DNA of 64,000 bases from Enterovibrio paralichthyis (GTDB lineage Bacteria > Pseudomonadota > Gammaproteobacteria > Enterobacterales > Vibrionaceae), in the NCBI RefSeq assembly GCF_019209835.1, contig NZ_JAHUTS010000005.1, forward strand, positions 124,001-188,000. The letters run 5' to 3'. How positions within the stretch are numbered: position 1 is the first letter of the stretch; each line of letters starts with the position of its first letter. Under the pieces are notes generated by a model. That model was not told the origin of the DNA, did no database searches, and was given only the letters and a program-made list of their open reading frames with translations. Made by a program: the position numbers and the translations under genes. Positions 47,256 through 56,120 of the stretch are shown piece after piece.

Positions 47256-48029
47256 CTATTCCAACTCGTCCTTGCGTTGTTGAATCCGGCGCAGTGAGCG
47301 TTCTCTTCTGCTTTCCTCACGCCCCAAATCCAACAGGGTTTCCTCTATAAAAGCCAAATGCGCGTGCGATGCCTGACGGGCTTTTTCTGGTTCCCCGGCA
47401 GTGATCGCTTGCACGATATTGGCTCTGTGTCTGGTTACTTTTGCCACTACGTCTTCGCGTCGGTTCAGTAACTCAAAGTTTTGTAATATGTTTTGCTCCA
47501 GCAATGGTGCCAGGCTGCGCATGATGTGCAGCAATACCACGTTGTGCGACGCTTCAGTCACGGCAATCAGGTATCGCATCACGGCAGCAGCTTCGGCTTT
47601 TATGTCACCAAGTTGCTGGGCTTCACGGATGTTATCGTGGCAATGGCACACCCGTTTTAAATCTTCTTCTGTGCCCCGCAGTGCAGCAAAATAGGAGGAG
47701 ATACCCTCCAGCGCGTGACGGGATTCCAGCAAATCAAGCTGGGTTTCAGGGTGGTCGGCTAACAGGCCAATCAGAGGCTCGGAGAAACGCTGCCACAAGC
47801 GTTCACTCACAAAGGTGCCGCCACCTTGTTTTCTGTTCAGGAGTTTTTTGGCTTCTAACCGCTGGATAGCTTCACGAACGGAGGGACGGGAAACATCAAA
47901 CTGCTTTGCCAGCTCTCGCTCAGGCGGCAGTTTTTGACCCGGAGACAGTGTCCCTTCCAGAATCAGGCTTTCAAGCTCTTTCTCAATAACGTCAGACAGT
48001 TTGGGTTGACGAATCCGTTGTATAGCCAT
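47256..48029 (-). CDS. pdhR: Pyruvate dehydrogenase complex repressor PdhR
   Basis: A 257-residue GntR/FadR-subfamily regulator. The winged helix spans about residues 9-75 (LPPERELAKQFDVSRPSVREAIQRLEAKKLL), and the all-helical FCD effector domain that binds pyruvate follows, with the C-terminal RRIQQRKDELE tail. It precedes aceE by 96 bp and two PdhR boxes lie upstream, so it is autoregulated. Confidence 0.96.
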   Translation of the reverse strand: MAIQRIRQPKLSDVIEKELESLILEGTLSPGQKLPPERELAKQFDVSRPSVREAIQRLEAKKLLNRKQGGGTFVSERLWQRFSEPLIGLLADHPETQLDLLESRHALEGISSYFAALRGTEEDLKRVCHCHDNIREAQQLGDIKAEAAAVMRYLIAVTEASHNVVLLHIMRSLAPLLEQNILQNFELLNRREDVVAKVTRHRANIVQAITAGEPEKARQASHAHLAFIEETLLDLGREESRRERSLRRIQQRKDELE

Positions 48030-48092
48030 TGTTTTTATTACTTATCCGGCGCCGGAGTTCCTGCGCGTGCAATCCCATTCACTGGCCTTGTA

Positions 48093-48109
48093 AATTGGTA
48101 AGACCAATT
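48093..48109. promoter_or_regulatory. PdhR operator 1
   Basis: AATTGGTAAGACCAATT is a perfect palindrome around a 3-bp centre and equals the PdhR operator described for the E. coli pdh operon as I remember it. It lies 64-80 bp upstream of the pdhR ATG. Confidence 0.9.
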
Positions 48110-48220
48110 ACCAAACACCCTAAAAGTTATCAGAATGTGGCCTGACTGTCCACCGTAAACTTGATTTAAGTCATAGAAGTTACGCTTAGATTGCGCTGCG
48201 ATTTTAATCAACGAAATGAC

Positions 48221-48235
48221 ATTGGTCTGACCAAT
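48221..48235. promoter_or_regulatory. PdhR operator 2
   Basis: ATTGGTCTGACCAAT is a second full PdhR-type palindrome 127 bp (centre to centre) upstream of the first. Between 48030 and 48339 these two boxes are the only features I can identify. Confidence 0.8.
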
Positions 48236-48339
48236 ATATTGGCTTACGGTAAAATTTCCGTGTGCCGGATCTCGTTAGCGTTGCAACTTGTCATCGAAAT
48301 TGTCAGAGAGTTTTAACAATGCTTCTCTGACAACCCTAG

Positions 48340-48885
48340 TCAAAGTTCTGCTTTCAGTCTGTTCCAGCAAAAAGACGAACCGGGATCGGTTTTACGTCCG
48401 GGCGCAATATGCTCATGGCCGGTTACGCGGGCGGGGGTAATATTGGGGTATGTCGACATAATGGCATGGGTAACCGCAACCAGTGTCTGGTATTGGGCAT
48501 CGGTGTACGGCAAGTCATCGGTTCCTTCCAGTTCAATGCCAATAGAAAAGTCATTGCACTGCTCTCGGCCTTCAAAGGAAGACACCCCGGCATGCCATGC
48601 CCGCTGGTTGAAAGAGACAAACTGCACCACCTCTCCCGTGCGTTTAACCAGACAGTGGGCCGAGACCTGCATATTACGGATTTCATCAAAAAATGGGTGG
48701 GCTTTTGAGGTCAGTTGCCCCTGAAAGAACTGCTCAATGTAAGGACCACCAAACTCACCGGGCGGCAAGCTGATGTTATGAACCACCAGCAGCGAAATAT
48801 CTGCATCAACAGGTCTTTCATTGAAGTGTGGTGAGGGGCAGTGTCTGGCTTGTTTCAGCCAACCTTGGGCACAAATTTCAAACAC
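48340..48885 (-). CDS. ampD: 1,6-anhydro-N-acetylmuramyl-L-alanine amidase AmpD
   Basis: A 181-residue cytoplasmic zinc amidase that cleaves anhydromuropeptides during wall recycling. The zinc region LLVVHNISLPPGEFGG, the RAWHAGVS motif, ERCNDFSIGIELEG-like EQCNDFSIGIELEG, and HEHIAPGRKTDPG are present. The start is a GTG at 48885 with a poor ribosome site; no ATG alternative fits the family N-terminus. Separated from nadC by the cyclase/binding-protein pair. Confidence 0.95.
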   Translation of the reverse strand: MFEICAQGWLKQARHCPSPHFNERPVDADISLLVVHNISLPPGEFGGPYIEQFFQGQLTSKAHPFFDEIRNMQVSAHCLVKRTGEVVQFVSFNQRAWHAGVSSFEGREQCNDFSIGIELEGTDDLPYTDAQYQTLVAVTHAIMSTYPNITPARVTGHEHIAPGRKTDPGSSFCWNRLKAEL

Positions 48886-48971
48886 GTGGTTACGCTCGGG
48901 TCAAATATTCCAGCTACTGCAGCAGATGGTAAACCAGGTTCTCCGGCCCAACAACCTGAAGGCTTATACCA

Positions 48972-50276
48972 TCAGATTTCATGGGAAATATGCACCGTCA
49001 TGTGCTGCTGGTTTTTCATCGACTTGGCTTTGTACATAGACTCGTCCGCCAGCTTCATCAGGCCGTCAAAGTTTTCACTGTGATTAGGGTACAGTGCGAC
49101 ACCGATACTCAGTTTCACACGAAGGGTATCCCCTCTCAGGGTAATGGGTTTATCAATATTCTGGACGATTCGTGCCACGGCAATGTCGACATTTATGTCT
49201 TCATCAAGCAGATCCAGCCAGACGATAAACTCATCACCACCAAGACGCGCGACCAAGTCGGTTTCCCGGACACTTTCCGTCAGCCGCTCAGAGACAGTTG
49301 TTAGCAACATATCACCCGCTTCATGACCATAAGTATCATTGATGGCTTTAAAGTCATTGAGGTCGATAAACAGCAGGGCGGCATGTGTGCCTGTCCGTCT
49401 TGCCCGAGCCATGGCACTTTTCACCTGGATATCAAAGGCGCGGCGGTTCAGCAGTCCGGTAAGGCTGTCAGTGTTAGCCAGTCTTCTCAGGGTGTCGTGT
49501 TGCTCTTTAAGCTGGCGGGTTTGTTTATCCACCTCACGCTGTAACCCATCGCGGGACACCATGGTCTCATTCAGCTTAAATTTCATGTCTGACAATTCGT
49601 CAGCGATCAACTGCAGTTCATCGTCATACTTTGCCTCAACCAGTCCGACTAACTCCCCCTGTCGCACTTTGCGGATACTTTCTATCAGGGATGCCAGCCC
49701 ACCTTTAAAGCGGTGGCGGAACACCAACATTAAGGCGGTGACACTTAATGACAATAACGCCAAAGCAATTCCCGAACTCATCGAAAGCTTGGCCTGCACT
49801 TCATTCACATGCGCCTGCACCCGCTGGTGCAAAACCAGAACCTCTTCAGACATGGAGAGAAGCAACATATTGATGCGCGATGTCACCAGACTCTGGCTGG
49901 AATCCATGGAAATGTCATTGGGCTGGGAAATGTTTTTCTGGCTGAGGACCAACAATCTGTCTACTGCGCGCTGCATGTGTTGCAGGTTGGATATCGCCCC
50001 TTGAGAGGCGTCAGCAGACACAGAGGTATCCAGCGTGTCTTTCATTCGGGCGCTGGCGCGCTGACTCTCTTTTAGTGACGTTTCATCGTTGTAGCGTTGC
50101 AACAGCCACAGACGGCTTCGGAGCACATCAATCGAGCCCTGCACAGTCATGATGTAATTGAGTTGGGCGCGTGCTTCATCCTGCGCCTGCTTTTGAAACA
50201 ACTGAAGCACGAGAATGGTTGCTGAAAGAAGCAAACTGCAGGCGACCAGTGCGGTGAGTAATCGGTTCAGTTTCAT
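48972..50276 (-). CDS. Membrane diguanylate cyclase (GGDEF)
   Basis: A 434-residue sensor cyclase. One membrane segment near 7-26, a periplasmic helical region of about 140 residues, a second segment near 168-188, a HAMP-like linker, then GGDEF from about 265. The active motif GGDEF is intact (LGGDEFIVW) and an inhibitory I-site RETD lies exactly five residues before it, so it should make cyclic di-GMP with product feedback. There is no EAL domain. It starts 9 bp after a substrate-binding-protein gene, so that protein is the likely periplasmic input. Confidence 0.93.
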   Translation of the reverse strand: MKLNRLLTALVACSLLLSATILVLQLFQKQAQDEARAQLNYIMTVQGSIDVLRSRLWLLQRYNDETSLKESQRASARMKDTLDTSVSADASQGAISNLQHMQRAVDRLLVLSQKNISQPNDISMDSSQSLVTSRINMLLLSMSEEVLVLHQRVQAHVNEVQAKLSMSSGIALALLSLSVTALMLVFRHRFKGGLASLIESIRKVRQGELVGLVEAKYDDELQLIADELSDMKFKLNETMVSRDGLQREVDKQTRQLKEQHDTLRRLANTDSLTGLLNRRAFDIQVKSAMARARRTGTHAALLFIDLNDFKAINDTYGHEAGDMLLTTVSERLTESVRETDLVARLGGDEFIVWLDLLDEDINVDIAVARIVQNIDKPITLRGDTLRVKLSIGVALYPNHSENFDGLMKLADESMYKAKSMKNQQHMTVHISHEI

Positions 50277-50285
50277 CTGCTTTCC

Positions 50286-51287
50286 TTACTGGGATGCCTG
50301 ATTAGCAGGCACATGGGGAAGCAGGGGAGATGACGCAAACAAGTCCCGGAAATCCGGCGGTTCTGCCCGGGATGTTTTTCCTGAGCCGATCGCCCAGTTC
50401 GCCTGCATGGTCAGACTGAGGAACATCGCATCACTGATGGTCAGCCGGAAAGTGTAATCAGACCAGAGATACGCCAGTTGCGCCTCCGGCATGGAGAGAA
50501 AATCTGCCACCAGTTTTTTGGCCTTTCCCGGATAAAGGCTGATAAAACGGTTTGCCTCCTCCAATGCATCAATAACCCTGACGCTCACTTCCCTGTCAAT
50601 GGTGCTCTCGCCGTTTTCATCTGTTCTGTGGCTGAGCAGGAAGTGGAGGTTATTGATACCGCGGGTTTCATAGCTGAATACCCTGTCAGGGTAATCACGC
50701 GACAACATGTAGCTGTAGGGCTCCCACACGGCTATGTAGTCCACCTCTTTGCGAAGCAACGCCTCGCCCAGTTTGTGGGGCTGATAGCCACGTTTTTCTA
50801 TCCCTCGCGTGTTCATACCTTCCATTGCCATATAGGCATCAAGGAAAAACTCGCTGGCACTGTCTATGACAACCCCTGCCGTTCCATTTTCCAAAGCAGG
50901 AGACGTAGAATCCGGCGAGGCAGCAAGGGTCAGAATTTTCACGTCGTTGTCAGACTCAGCAAAACTGGTCAGCACACCAAAGTCGTCCCGTTCAAAGCGG
51001 GTAAACATCACCACGGAGTCAGACGTGGTTGCCAGGTCAACTTCATCGTTCAGCAGCATCTGCATGCAGTTGACGCCACCGCGCGCTTTGATCAGTTTGA
51101 TCTTAAGGTCATGCTTTTGGAAATACCCATTGCTACTCGCAATGATCAAAGGGGCTGACAGCGGTGTTTCTGATACCGCAATACGTATCTCCGGCCACGA
51201 CGTGCTCTTTGATGGCACAAACAATACCACCAGCAAGATACCGGTCACCGCGACCAAAGCAGAAACAGCGCGAACAGATACTTTCAT
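50286..51287 (-). CDS. Membrane-anchored periplasmic substrate-binding protein (NMT1/SsuA-like)
   Basis: A 333-residue protein with an N-terminal hydrophobic anchor or uncleaved signal (about 7-25, ending VVLFVPS) and a two-lobed binding-protein fold of the nitrate/sulfonate/thiamine-precursor type (IRIAVSETPLSAPLIIASSNGYFQKHDL, then GGVNCMQMLLNDEVDLATTSDS and EVDYIAVWEPYSYML). No permease or ATPase gene is nearby, but a diguanylate cyclase follows at 9 bp. That pattern suggests it senses rather than transports. The start MKVSVRAV at 51287 has AAGGTG upstream; a longer frame to 51428 overlaps the nadC promoter area and is rejected. Ligand unknown. Confidence 0.82.
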   Translation of the reverse strand: MKVSVRAVSALVAVTGILLVVLFVPSKSTSWPEIRIAVSETPLSAPLIIASSNGYFQKHDLKIKLIKARGGVNCMQMLLNDEVDLATTSDSVVMFTRFERDDFGVLTSFAESDNDVKILTLAASPDSTSPALENGTAGVVIDSASEFFLDAYMAMEGMNTRGIEKRGYQPHKLGEALLRKEVDYIAVWEPYSYMLSRDYPDRVFSYETRGINNLHFLLSHRTDENGESTIDREVSVRVIDALEEANRFISLYPGKAKKLVADFLSMPEAQLAYLWSDYTFRLTISDAMFLSLTMQANWAIGSGKTSRAEPPDFRDLFASSPLLPHVPANQASQ

Positions 51288-51517
51288 TGCACACCTTGTC
51301 TTGTAATTAAGACAAGCATAGTCCGAAATATCTAACTTTTCACAGAGCGCAGTTTTAACTGTTTTTTCAAAGCCGAACCTGACACGCCGCCAGCCAGCCC
51401 AACCCAATCGGTAGATGCCTTTTGCCACTTTAGAAATGCGCGTAGAAGGGTTAGCTTTCTGTTACGACAACGGTATCATTGTCAGCAACTTTGGATCATG
51501 TGAATGGATTTTCCCTT

Positions 51518-52417
51518 ATGACTTCATCTTCAAGCGGTGTTCATAACGCCGAAGAGCGCCGCCAACGCCTGCAGGAACTGCTGGGCGAAGACATAAAAGA
51601 GAGCGTTTCCCGCACCCTGAAAGAGGATTTAGGCGGCACACTGGATGCGTCCAGCGATATCACAGCGTCGCTTATTCCAGCTGAAACCTTGGCAGAAGCG
51701 ACCATTATTACCCGTGAAGCAGGGGTATTCTGTGGCCGCGCTTTTGCGAATGAAGTCTTCCGCCAACTGGGCGATGTGGTGGCCATTCACTGGCAGGTTG
51801 AAGATGGCGATAAGGTGTCACCCAATCAGGTGTTGTGTGAACTGAAAGGCCCTGCGCGAACCCTGTTGACCGGTGAGCGCAATGCGATGAACTTTATCCA
51901 GACCTTGTCAGGCTGCGCCACTGAAACCGCACGCTATGTGGAAAAACTGGCGGGCACAAAAACCCGCCTGCTGGATACCCGCAAAACCATTCCCGGCCTT
52001 CGCAACGCGCTGAAGTATGCCGTCTCCTGTGGCGGTGGCTATAACCACCGTATTGGCGTTTACGACGCCTACCTAATCAAGGAAAACCACATTATCGCCT
52101 GTGGCGGCATTCAGGCCGCGGTAGACACCGCCAAGCGCCTTAACCCCGGCAAACCGGTTGAAGTGGAAACAGAATCCTTGGAAGAACTGCAACAGGCGAT
52201 TGATGCCGGTGCAGATATCGTCATGCTGGATAACTTCACCACTGACATGATGCGCGAAGCGGTGGAACTGAACCAAGGTCGCGTTGCTTTGGAAGTTTCC
52301 GGCAATGTTACCTTGGATACACTGCGCGAATATGCCGAAACCGGTGTGGATTTTATTTCCGTCGGTGCGCTGACCAAACATATTAAAGCGATGGACCTTT
52401 CCATGCGCCTGAAATAA
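51518..52417 (+). CDS. nadC: Nicotinate-nucleotide pyrophosphorylase (quinolinate phosphoribosyltransferase)
   Basis: A 299-residue NadC making nicotinate mononucleotide from quinolinate and PRPP for NAD synthesis. Signature pieces are LKEDLGG, LDTRKTIPGLR, HRIGVYDAYLIKENHI and EVETESLEEL. The ATG at 51518 is preferred although its ribosome site is weak. Divergent from the binding-protein gene. A terminator separates it from pilA. Confidence 0.96.
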   Translation: MTSSSSGVHNAEERRQRLQELLGEDIKESVSRTLKEDLGGTLDASSDITASLIPAETLAEATIITREAGVFCGRAFANEVFRQLGDVVAIHWQVEDGDKVSPNQVLCELKGPARTLLTGERNAMNFIQTLSGCATETARYVEKLAGTKTRLLDTRKTIPGLRNALKYAVSCGGGYNHRIGVYDAYLIKENHIIACGGIQAAVDTAKRLNPGKPVEVETESLEELQQAIDAGADIVMLDNFTTDMMREAVELNQGRVALEVSGNVTLDTLREYAETGVDFISVGALTKHIKAMDLSMRLK

Positions 52418-52455
52418 GTTGCAAAATAAGACCAAATAACAAATTTCACTACAGC

Positions 52456-52487
52456 AAATGCAGACAATAAGTCTGCATTTTTTTTTG
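52456..52487 (+). terminator. Rho-independent terminator after nadC
   Basis: AAATGCAGAC and GTCTGCATTT pair around AATAA, followed by a long T-run. Confidence 0.92.
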
Positions 52488-52646
52488 CTTCACTCACAAT
52501 CAATGTAACTGTCATTCATATCAATTACACAAATGACGATTAACCCCTCGAAACTCCAATTTTATCCACTATTTTCATTGGATTATCGGTCGTATCTTAG
52601 TGCCACTTTCAAGCCATGTTGGCAAAAACTTCTGGAGAGAATGGAT

Positions 52647-53075
52647 ATGAAAAAACAAAAGGGTTTTAGTTTAATTGAACTGCTGATTGTAGTTGGGATT
52701 ATTGGTGCGCTAACGGCGATTGCTGTTCCCGCTTATTCAGAATACAAACGCCAATCTGACGTAGCAGCAGCAGTGGCTTCCGTTAAAACACTTCTGACAA
52801 AAGCAGAAGAACATCTATCAGAAAAAACTACTAACACCCTAAAAACATTTATAACTGCAGCAGATACAGCCGGTGGTCTAAATGCTCCTGCCACTGGATA
52901 CGCTGTTGGAGAGCTTGGAGTAATAACTGCAGGCACTGACAACAGCTTAGTGTTCACTATGGGTAAGAACGTTTCATTCCCCGATGAGACTATCACTTAC
53001 ACAAGAACCAATGTTGTATGGGGCTGTGCCATGAGCGCTGGTATTACCGGTGTTGAAGTAAAAGGTTGTAATTAA
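52647..53075 (+). CDS. pilA: Type IV major pilin
   Basis: A 142-residue prepilin with a short positive leader, MKKQKG, cleaved before Phe; mature residue 5 is Glu in FSLIELLIV, and the following helix is hydrophobic. Two C-terminal cysteines (WGC and KGCN) should form the D-region disulfide. The ATG at 52647 is selected because GGAGA is 8 bases away; the ATG at 52641 is too close. It heads pilABCD. Pilin sequences vary greatly between strains, and the mid-region here is Ala/Thr-rich. Confidence 0.93.
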   Translation: MKKQKGFSLIELLIVVGIIGALTAIAVPAYSEYKRQSDVAAAVASVKTLLTKAEEHLSEKTTNTLKTFITAADTAGGLNAPATGYAVGELGVITAGTDNSLVFTMGKNVSFPDETITYTRTNVVWGCAMSAGITGVEVKGCN

Positions 53076-53080
53076 TAACA

Positions 53081-54775
53081 ATGCAGACAAATCTTGCTGC
53101 AGCTTTGTGCCAGGCTAAATTTATTTCTCCGGCGCAAGAGCAAGAGGTCGTTCTAAAAACTAAAGCCGACGGGATTAATGTCCCTTCGGCTTTGCTTGCC
53201 CTGAATATATTTACCAGCGCTGATCTGGCAAAAATCATTGCCGAACTGTTCGGTGAGCCGTTAAGACATATCAAGCAATACCCCTGGGAAAAAACTAACG
53301 CCTTTATTAATCAACAGGATTTGGTGCTTTCGTCCCAGACGCTTCCCCTTGAGCTTCGCAATAACCAGTTGTTTCTCGGTATCAGCGATCCCACCCGCAT
53401 CGACATTCAGGATGATTTCCAGTTCGCTACCGGGTATTCGATTGTGCCGGTATTGCTGGAAGTGGACCAAATTGAGGGGGCGATACGCCGCCTATACGGG
53501 AAAAACGTCACTGAAAACATACGCACTGTTAATGTTACAGATTCAGAGCTGGAAGCACTTGGCAACACCAACGAAGAAATCTTAGCCAGCGATGAGCTTT
53601 TTTCAGACGATGCACCAGTCAGCCGCTATATCCAGCAGGTGCTGTTAGAAGCCGTTCGCAAGCAGGCGTCAGATATTCATTTCGAACCGTTTGAGCAGAG
53701 CTATCAAATCCGATTTCGTCTAGACGGCATCCTGCAAACCCACAGCACGCCACCGGCGGGTATTTCACGCCGCTTGTCTACTCGGCTGAAAATCATTTCC
53801 AAGCTCAATATTGCCGAACGCCGTTTGCCGCAGGATGGTCGGATTAAGCTAAACCTTTCCGAAAACAAAGCCATCGATATGCGGGTGTCTACCCTGCCTA
53901 CCTTGTGGGGCGAAAAGGTGGTGCTGCGGATATTGGATGGTGGCAGCGTTGCGCTGGATATCGACGCCCTGGGCTATAACGAAAAACAGAAAAAAGACTA
54001 CCTCGAAGCCCTTGATAGACCCCAAGGGATGATTTTAATGACAGGCCCAACAGGGAGCGGTAAAACCGTTTCACTGTATACTGGCCTGAAATACCTCAAT
54101 ACTGCCGAGCGCAATATTTCCACCGCTGAAGATCCGGTGGAGATCAACCTGCCCGGCATTAATCAGGTCAACATCAACAACGATATCGGACTCGATTTTG
54201 CCAAAGCGCTACGGGCTTTTTTACGTCAGGATCCGGATGTAGTCATGGTAGGTGAGATCCGGGATTTGGAAACCGCTGAAATCGGAATCAAAGCCGCCCA
54301 GACTGGCCACCTCGTGCTGTCTACCCTGCACACTAATTCGGCGGCAGAAAGCATCACCCGTCTGGCAAACATGGGGGTCGCCCCCTACAACCTGGCTGCA
54401 TCACTGCGCTTGATTATCGCCCAACGTCTGGCGCGCCGTCTTTGCCCGCACTGCAAAGTGCCACATCCAAGCGATGACCCGCACCTTGCGGCGCTGACCA
54501 CCCACTACCCTTCGCTGAAAACCGACCAGGTTTTTAAATCTTCGTCTGAGGGGTGTGACCATTGTAATCACGGTTATCTGGGGCGCGTGGGTATCTACGA
54601 AGTGATGCCCATCGACCGTGAACTTGCAGAAGCAATTGGCAACGGCGCGGCAGCAATGCGCCTTGAAACCCTTGCCATGGGCAGTGGCATGTTAACCCTT
54701 CAACTTTCCGGTATTGAAAAACTGAACGAAGGCATCACCAGCCTCGCTGAATTACAGCGTGTGATCAGTCTGTAA
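53081..54775 (+). CDS. pilB: Type IV pilus assembly ATPase PilB
   Basis: A 564-residue hexameric secretion ATPase driving pilus extension. N-terminal MshEN-type domain (about 1-160), Walker A GPTGSGKTVSLY, Asp box and Walker B (DPDVVMVGEIRDLETAEIG), His box (LVLSTLHTN), and a zinc tetracysteine region from LCPHCK to CDHCNHG near residues 462-503. Starts 5 bp after pilA. Confidence 0.96.
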   Translation: MQTNLAAALCQAKFISPAQEQEVVLKTKADGINVPSALLALNIFTSADLAKIIAELFGEPLRHIKQYPWEKTNAFINQQDLVLSSQTLPLELRNNQLFLGISDPTRIDIQDDFQFATGYSIVPVLLEVDQIEGAIRRLYGKNVTENIRTVNVTDSELEALGNTNEEILASDELFSDDAPVSRYIQQVLLEAVRKQASDIHFEPFEQSYQIRFRLDGILQTHSTPPAGISRRLSTRLKIISKLNIAERRLPQDGRIKLNLSENKAIDMRVSTLPTLWGEKVVLRILDGGSVALDIDALGYNEKQKKDYLEALDRPQGMILMTGPTGSGKTVSLYTGLKYLNTAERNISTAEDPVEINLPGINQVNINNDIGLDFAKALRAFLRQDPDVVMVGEIRDLETAEIGIKAAQTGHLVLSTLHTNSAAESITRLANMGVAPYNLAASLRLIIAQRLARRLCPHCKVPHPSDDPHLAALTTHYPSLKTDQVFKSSSEGCDHCNHGYLGRVGIYEVMPIDRELAEAIGNGAAAMRLETLAMGSGMLTLQLSGIEKLNEGITSLAELQRVISL

Positions 54776-54786
54776 AAGGAAATTTT

Positions 54787-56016
54787 ATGGCTGCTAAAAC
54801 CAATAAGAACAAGCTCTCTTCCTATCAGTGGCGTGGCACCACAGTAAAAGGCAAAAAAGTAAAAGGCCATACACTGGCGTATTCAGAGCAGGAAGCACGC
54901 CAGACACTGAATGAGCAGAAAATACGCCTCGAAAAGATAAAAAAACGCTCGCCCTCTTCCTGGGTTAAGCGCCGCAATGCAGCGACAGAAAAAGACATTA
55001 CCCTGTTTACGCGCCAGATGGCCACCATGCTGGAAGCTGGCGTGCCCCTGGGGGAAACGCTCCAGCTGCTCAAATCCAGCGCCAAGAAAGCAGAAATGAA
55101 ATGGATTGCCTCGCAGATATACAGCCATATCGAAGCGGGCTCTTCTCTGGCACAGGCGATGAAAGCAAGTTCCCATATGTTTGATCAGTTCTACTGTGAT
55201 TTGGTGGCAACCGGCGAACAAACCGGTCGCCTTGAGCAAATCTTCGCCCGTATCTGTGTGTACCGTGAAAAAAGCGAAGCGACTCGCTCCAAAGTGATCA
55301 AAGCGATGATCTACCCGACTATTGTCTGCACCGTTGCTCTTGCAGTCACAATAGGTATGCTGATTTTTGTCATCCCCACATTTAAGGATGTTTTCAGCTC
55401 CTTTGGCGCTGAACTGCCCTGGTTTACCCAGAAAGTGCTGAACGTGTCTGATGCAGTGCAGCACTACGGCCTTTACATGCTGTTGGCCGTTTTCCTTGGC
55501 ATTTTGATTTTCAAAGCGAGCATTGATAAAAGCTACAGCTTTCGCCGTAAGGTCAGTCACTACTCACTTCATATTCCTGTGGTCGGTGATGTATTGACCA
55601 AAGCCACGATTGCCCGCTTTACACGCACACTGGCGACTACCTTCAACGCCGGTATTCCCCTGTTAAGCGGCCTCTCTGCAGCAGGCAAAACGGCCAACAA
55701 TACCCACTACAAAGCGGTCATTGAGGAGGTACACAAACAAACCGCCGGTGGCCGTCCGCTTCATCATTCCATCCGGGAAACCGGACAGTTCCCCGACATG
55801 ATGATCCAGATGGTGATGATCGGCGAAGAGTCCGGTGCGTTGGATGACATGCTGAACAAAGTCGCAGGGATATATGAAGCAGACGTAGACAACACCGTCG
55901 ATAACCTTGGCAAGATTTTAGAGCCCATGATTATCGTCGTGCTGGGCTTGTTGATTGGCTCTTTGGTTGTCGCTATGTACCTGCCGATGTTTAACCTGAT
56001 GAGTGTAATGGGATAG
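54787..56016 (+). CDS. pilC: Type IV pilus inner-membrane platform protein PilC
   Basis: A 409-residue GspF-family protein. Two T2SSF repeats are visible, the first starting FTRQMATMLEAGVPLGETL and the second FTRTLATTFNAGIPLLSGL, with membrane segments after each. It couples PilB to the pilus base. AAAGGAA precedes the ATG. Confidence 0.96.
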   Translation: MAAKTNKNKLSSYQWRGTTVKGKKVKGHTLAYSEQEARQTLNEQKIRLEKIKKRSPSSWVKRRNAATEKDITLFTRQMATMLEAGVPLGETLQLLKSSAKKAEMKWIASQIYSHIEAGSSLAQAMKASSHMFDQFYCDLVATGEQTGRLEQIFARICVYREKSEATRSKVIKAMIYPTIVCTVALAVTIGMLIFVIPTFKDVFSSFGAELPWFTQKVLNVSDAVQHYGLYMLLAVFLGILIFKASIDKSYSFRRKVSHYSLHIPVVGDVLTKATIARFTRTLATTFNAGIPLLSGLSAAGKTANNTHYKAVIEEVHKQTAGGRPLHHSIRETGQFPDMMIQMVMIGEESGALDDMLNKVAGIYEADVDNTVDNLGKILEPMIIVVLGLLIGSLVVAMYLPMFNLMSVMG

Positions 56017-56037
56017 TTCTTCGCCTTAAAAGGAATG

Positions 56038-56080
56038 TGCGCCGCTAACTGCTTCATTGTGCATGGAGCACAGCGGCGCA
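56038..56080 (+). repeat. Long hairpin between pilC and pilD
   Basis: TGCGCCGCT and AGCGGCGCA form a 9-bp outer stem; GTGC and GCAC form an inner stem, with an asymmetric 12-nt bulge. No T-run follows, so it is more likely an mRNA processing or attenuation structure than a terminator. Confidence 0.6.
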
Positions 56081-56120
56081 ACTCGTTATTATACCTGCAA
56101 CGAAATTACAGGATTTTCAC

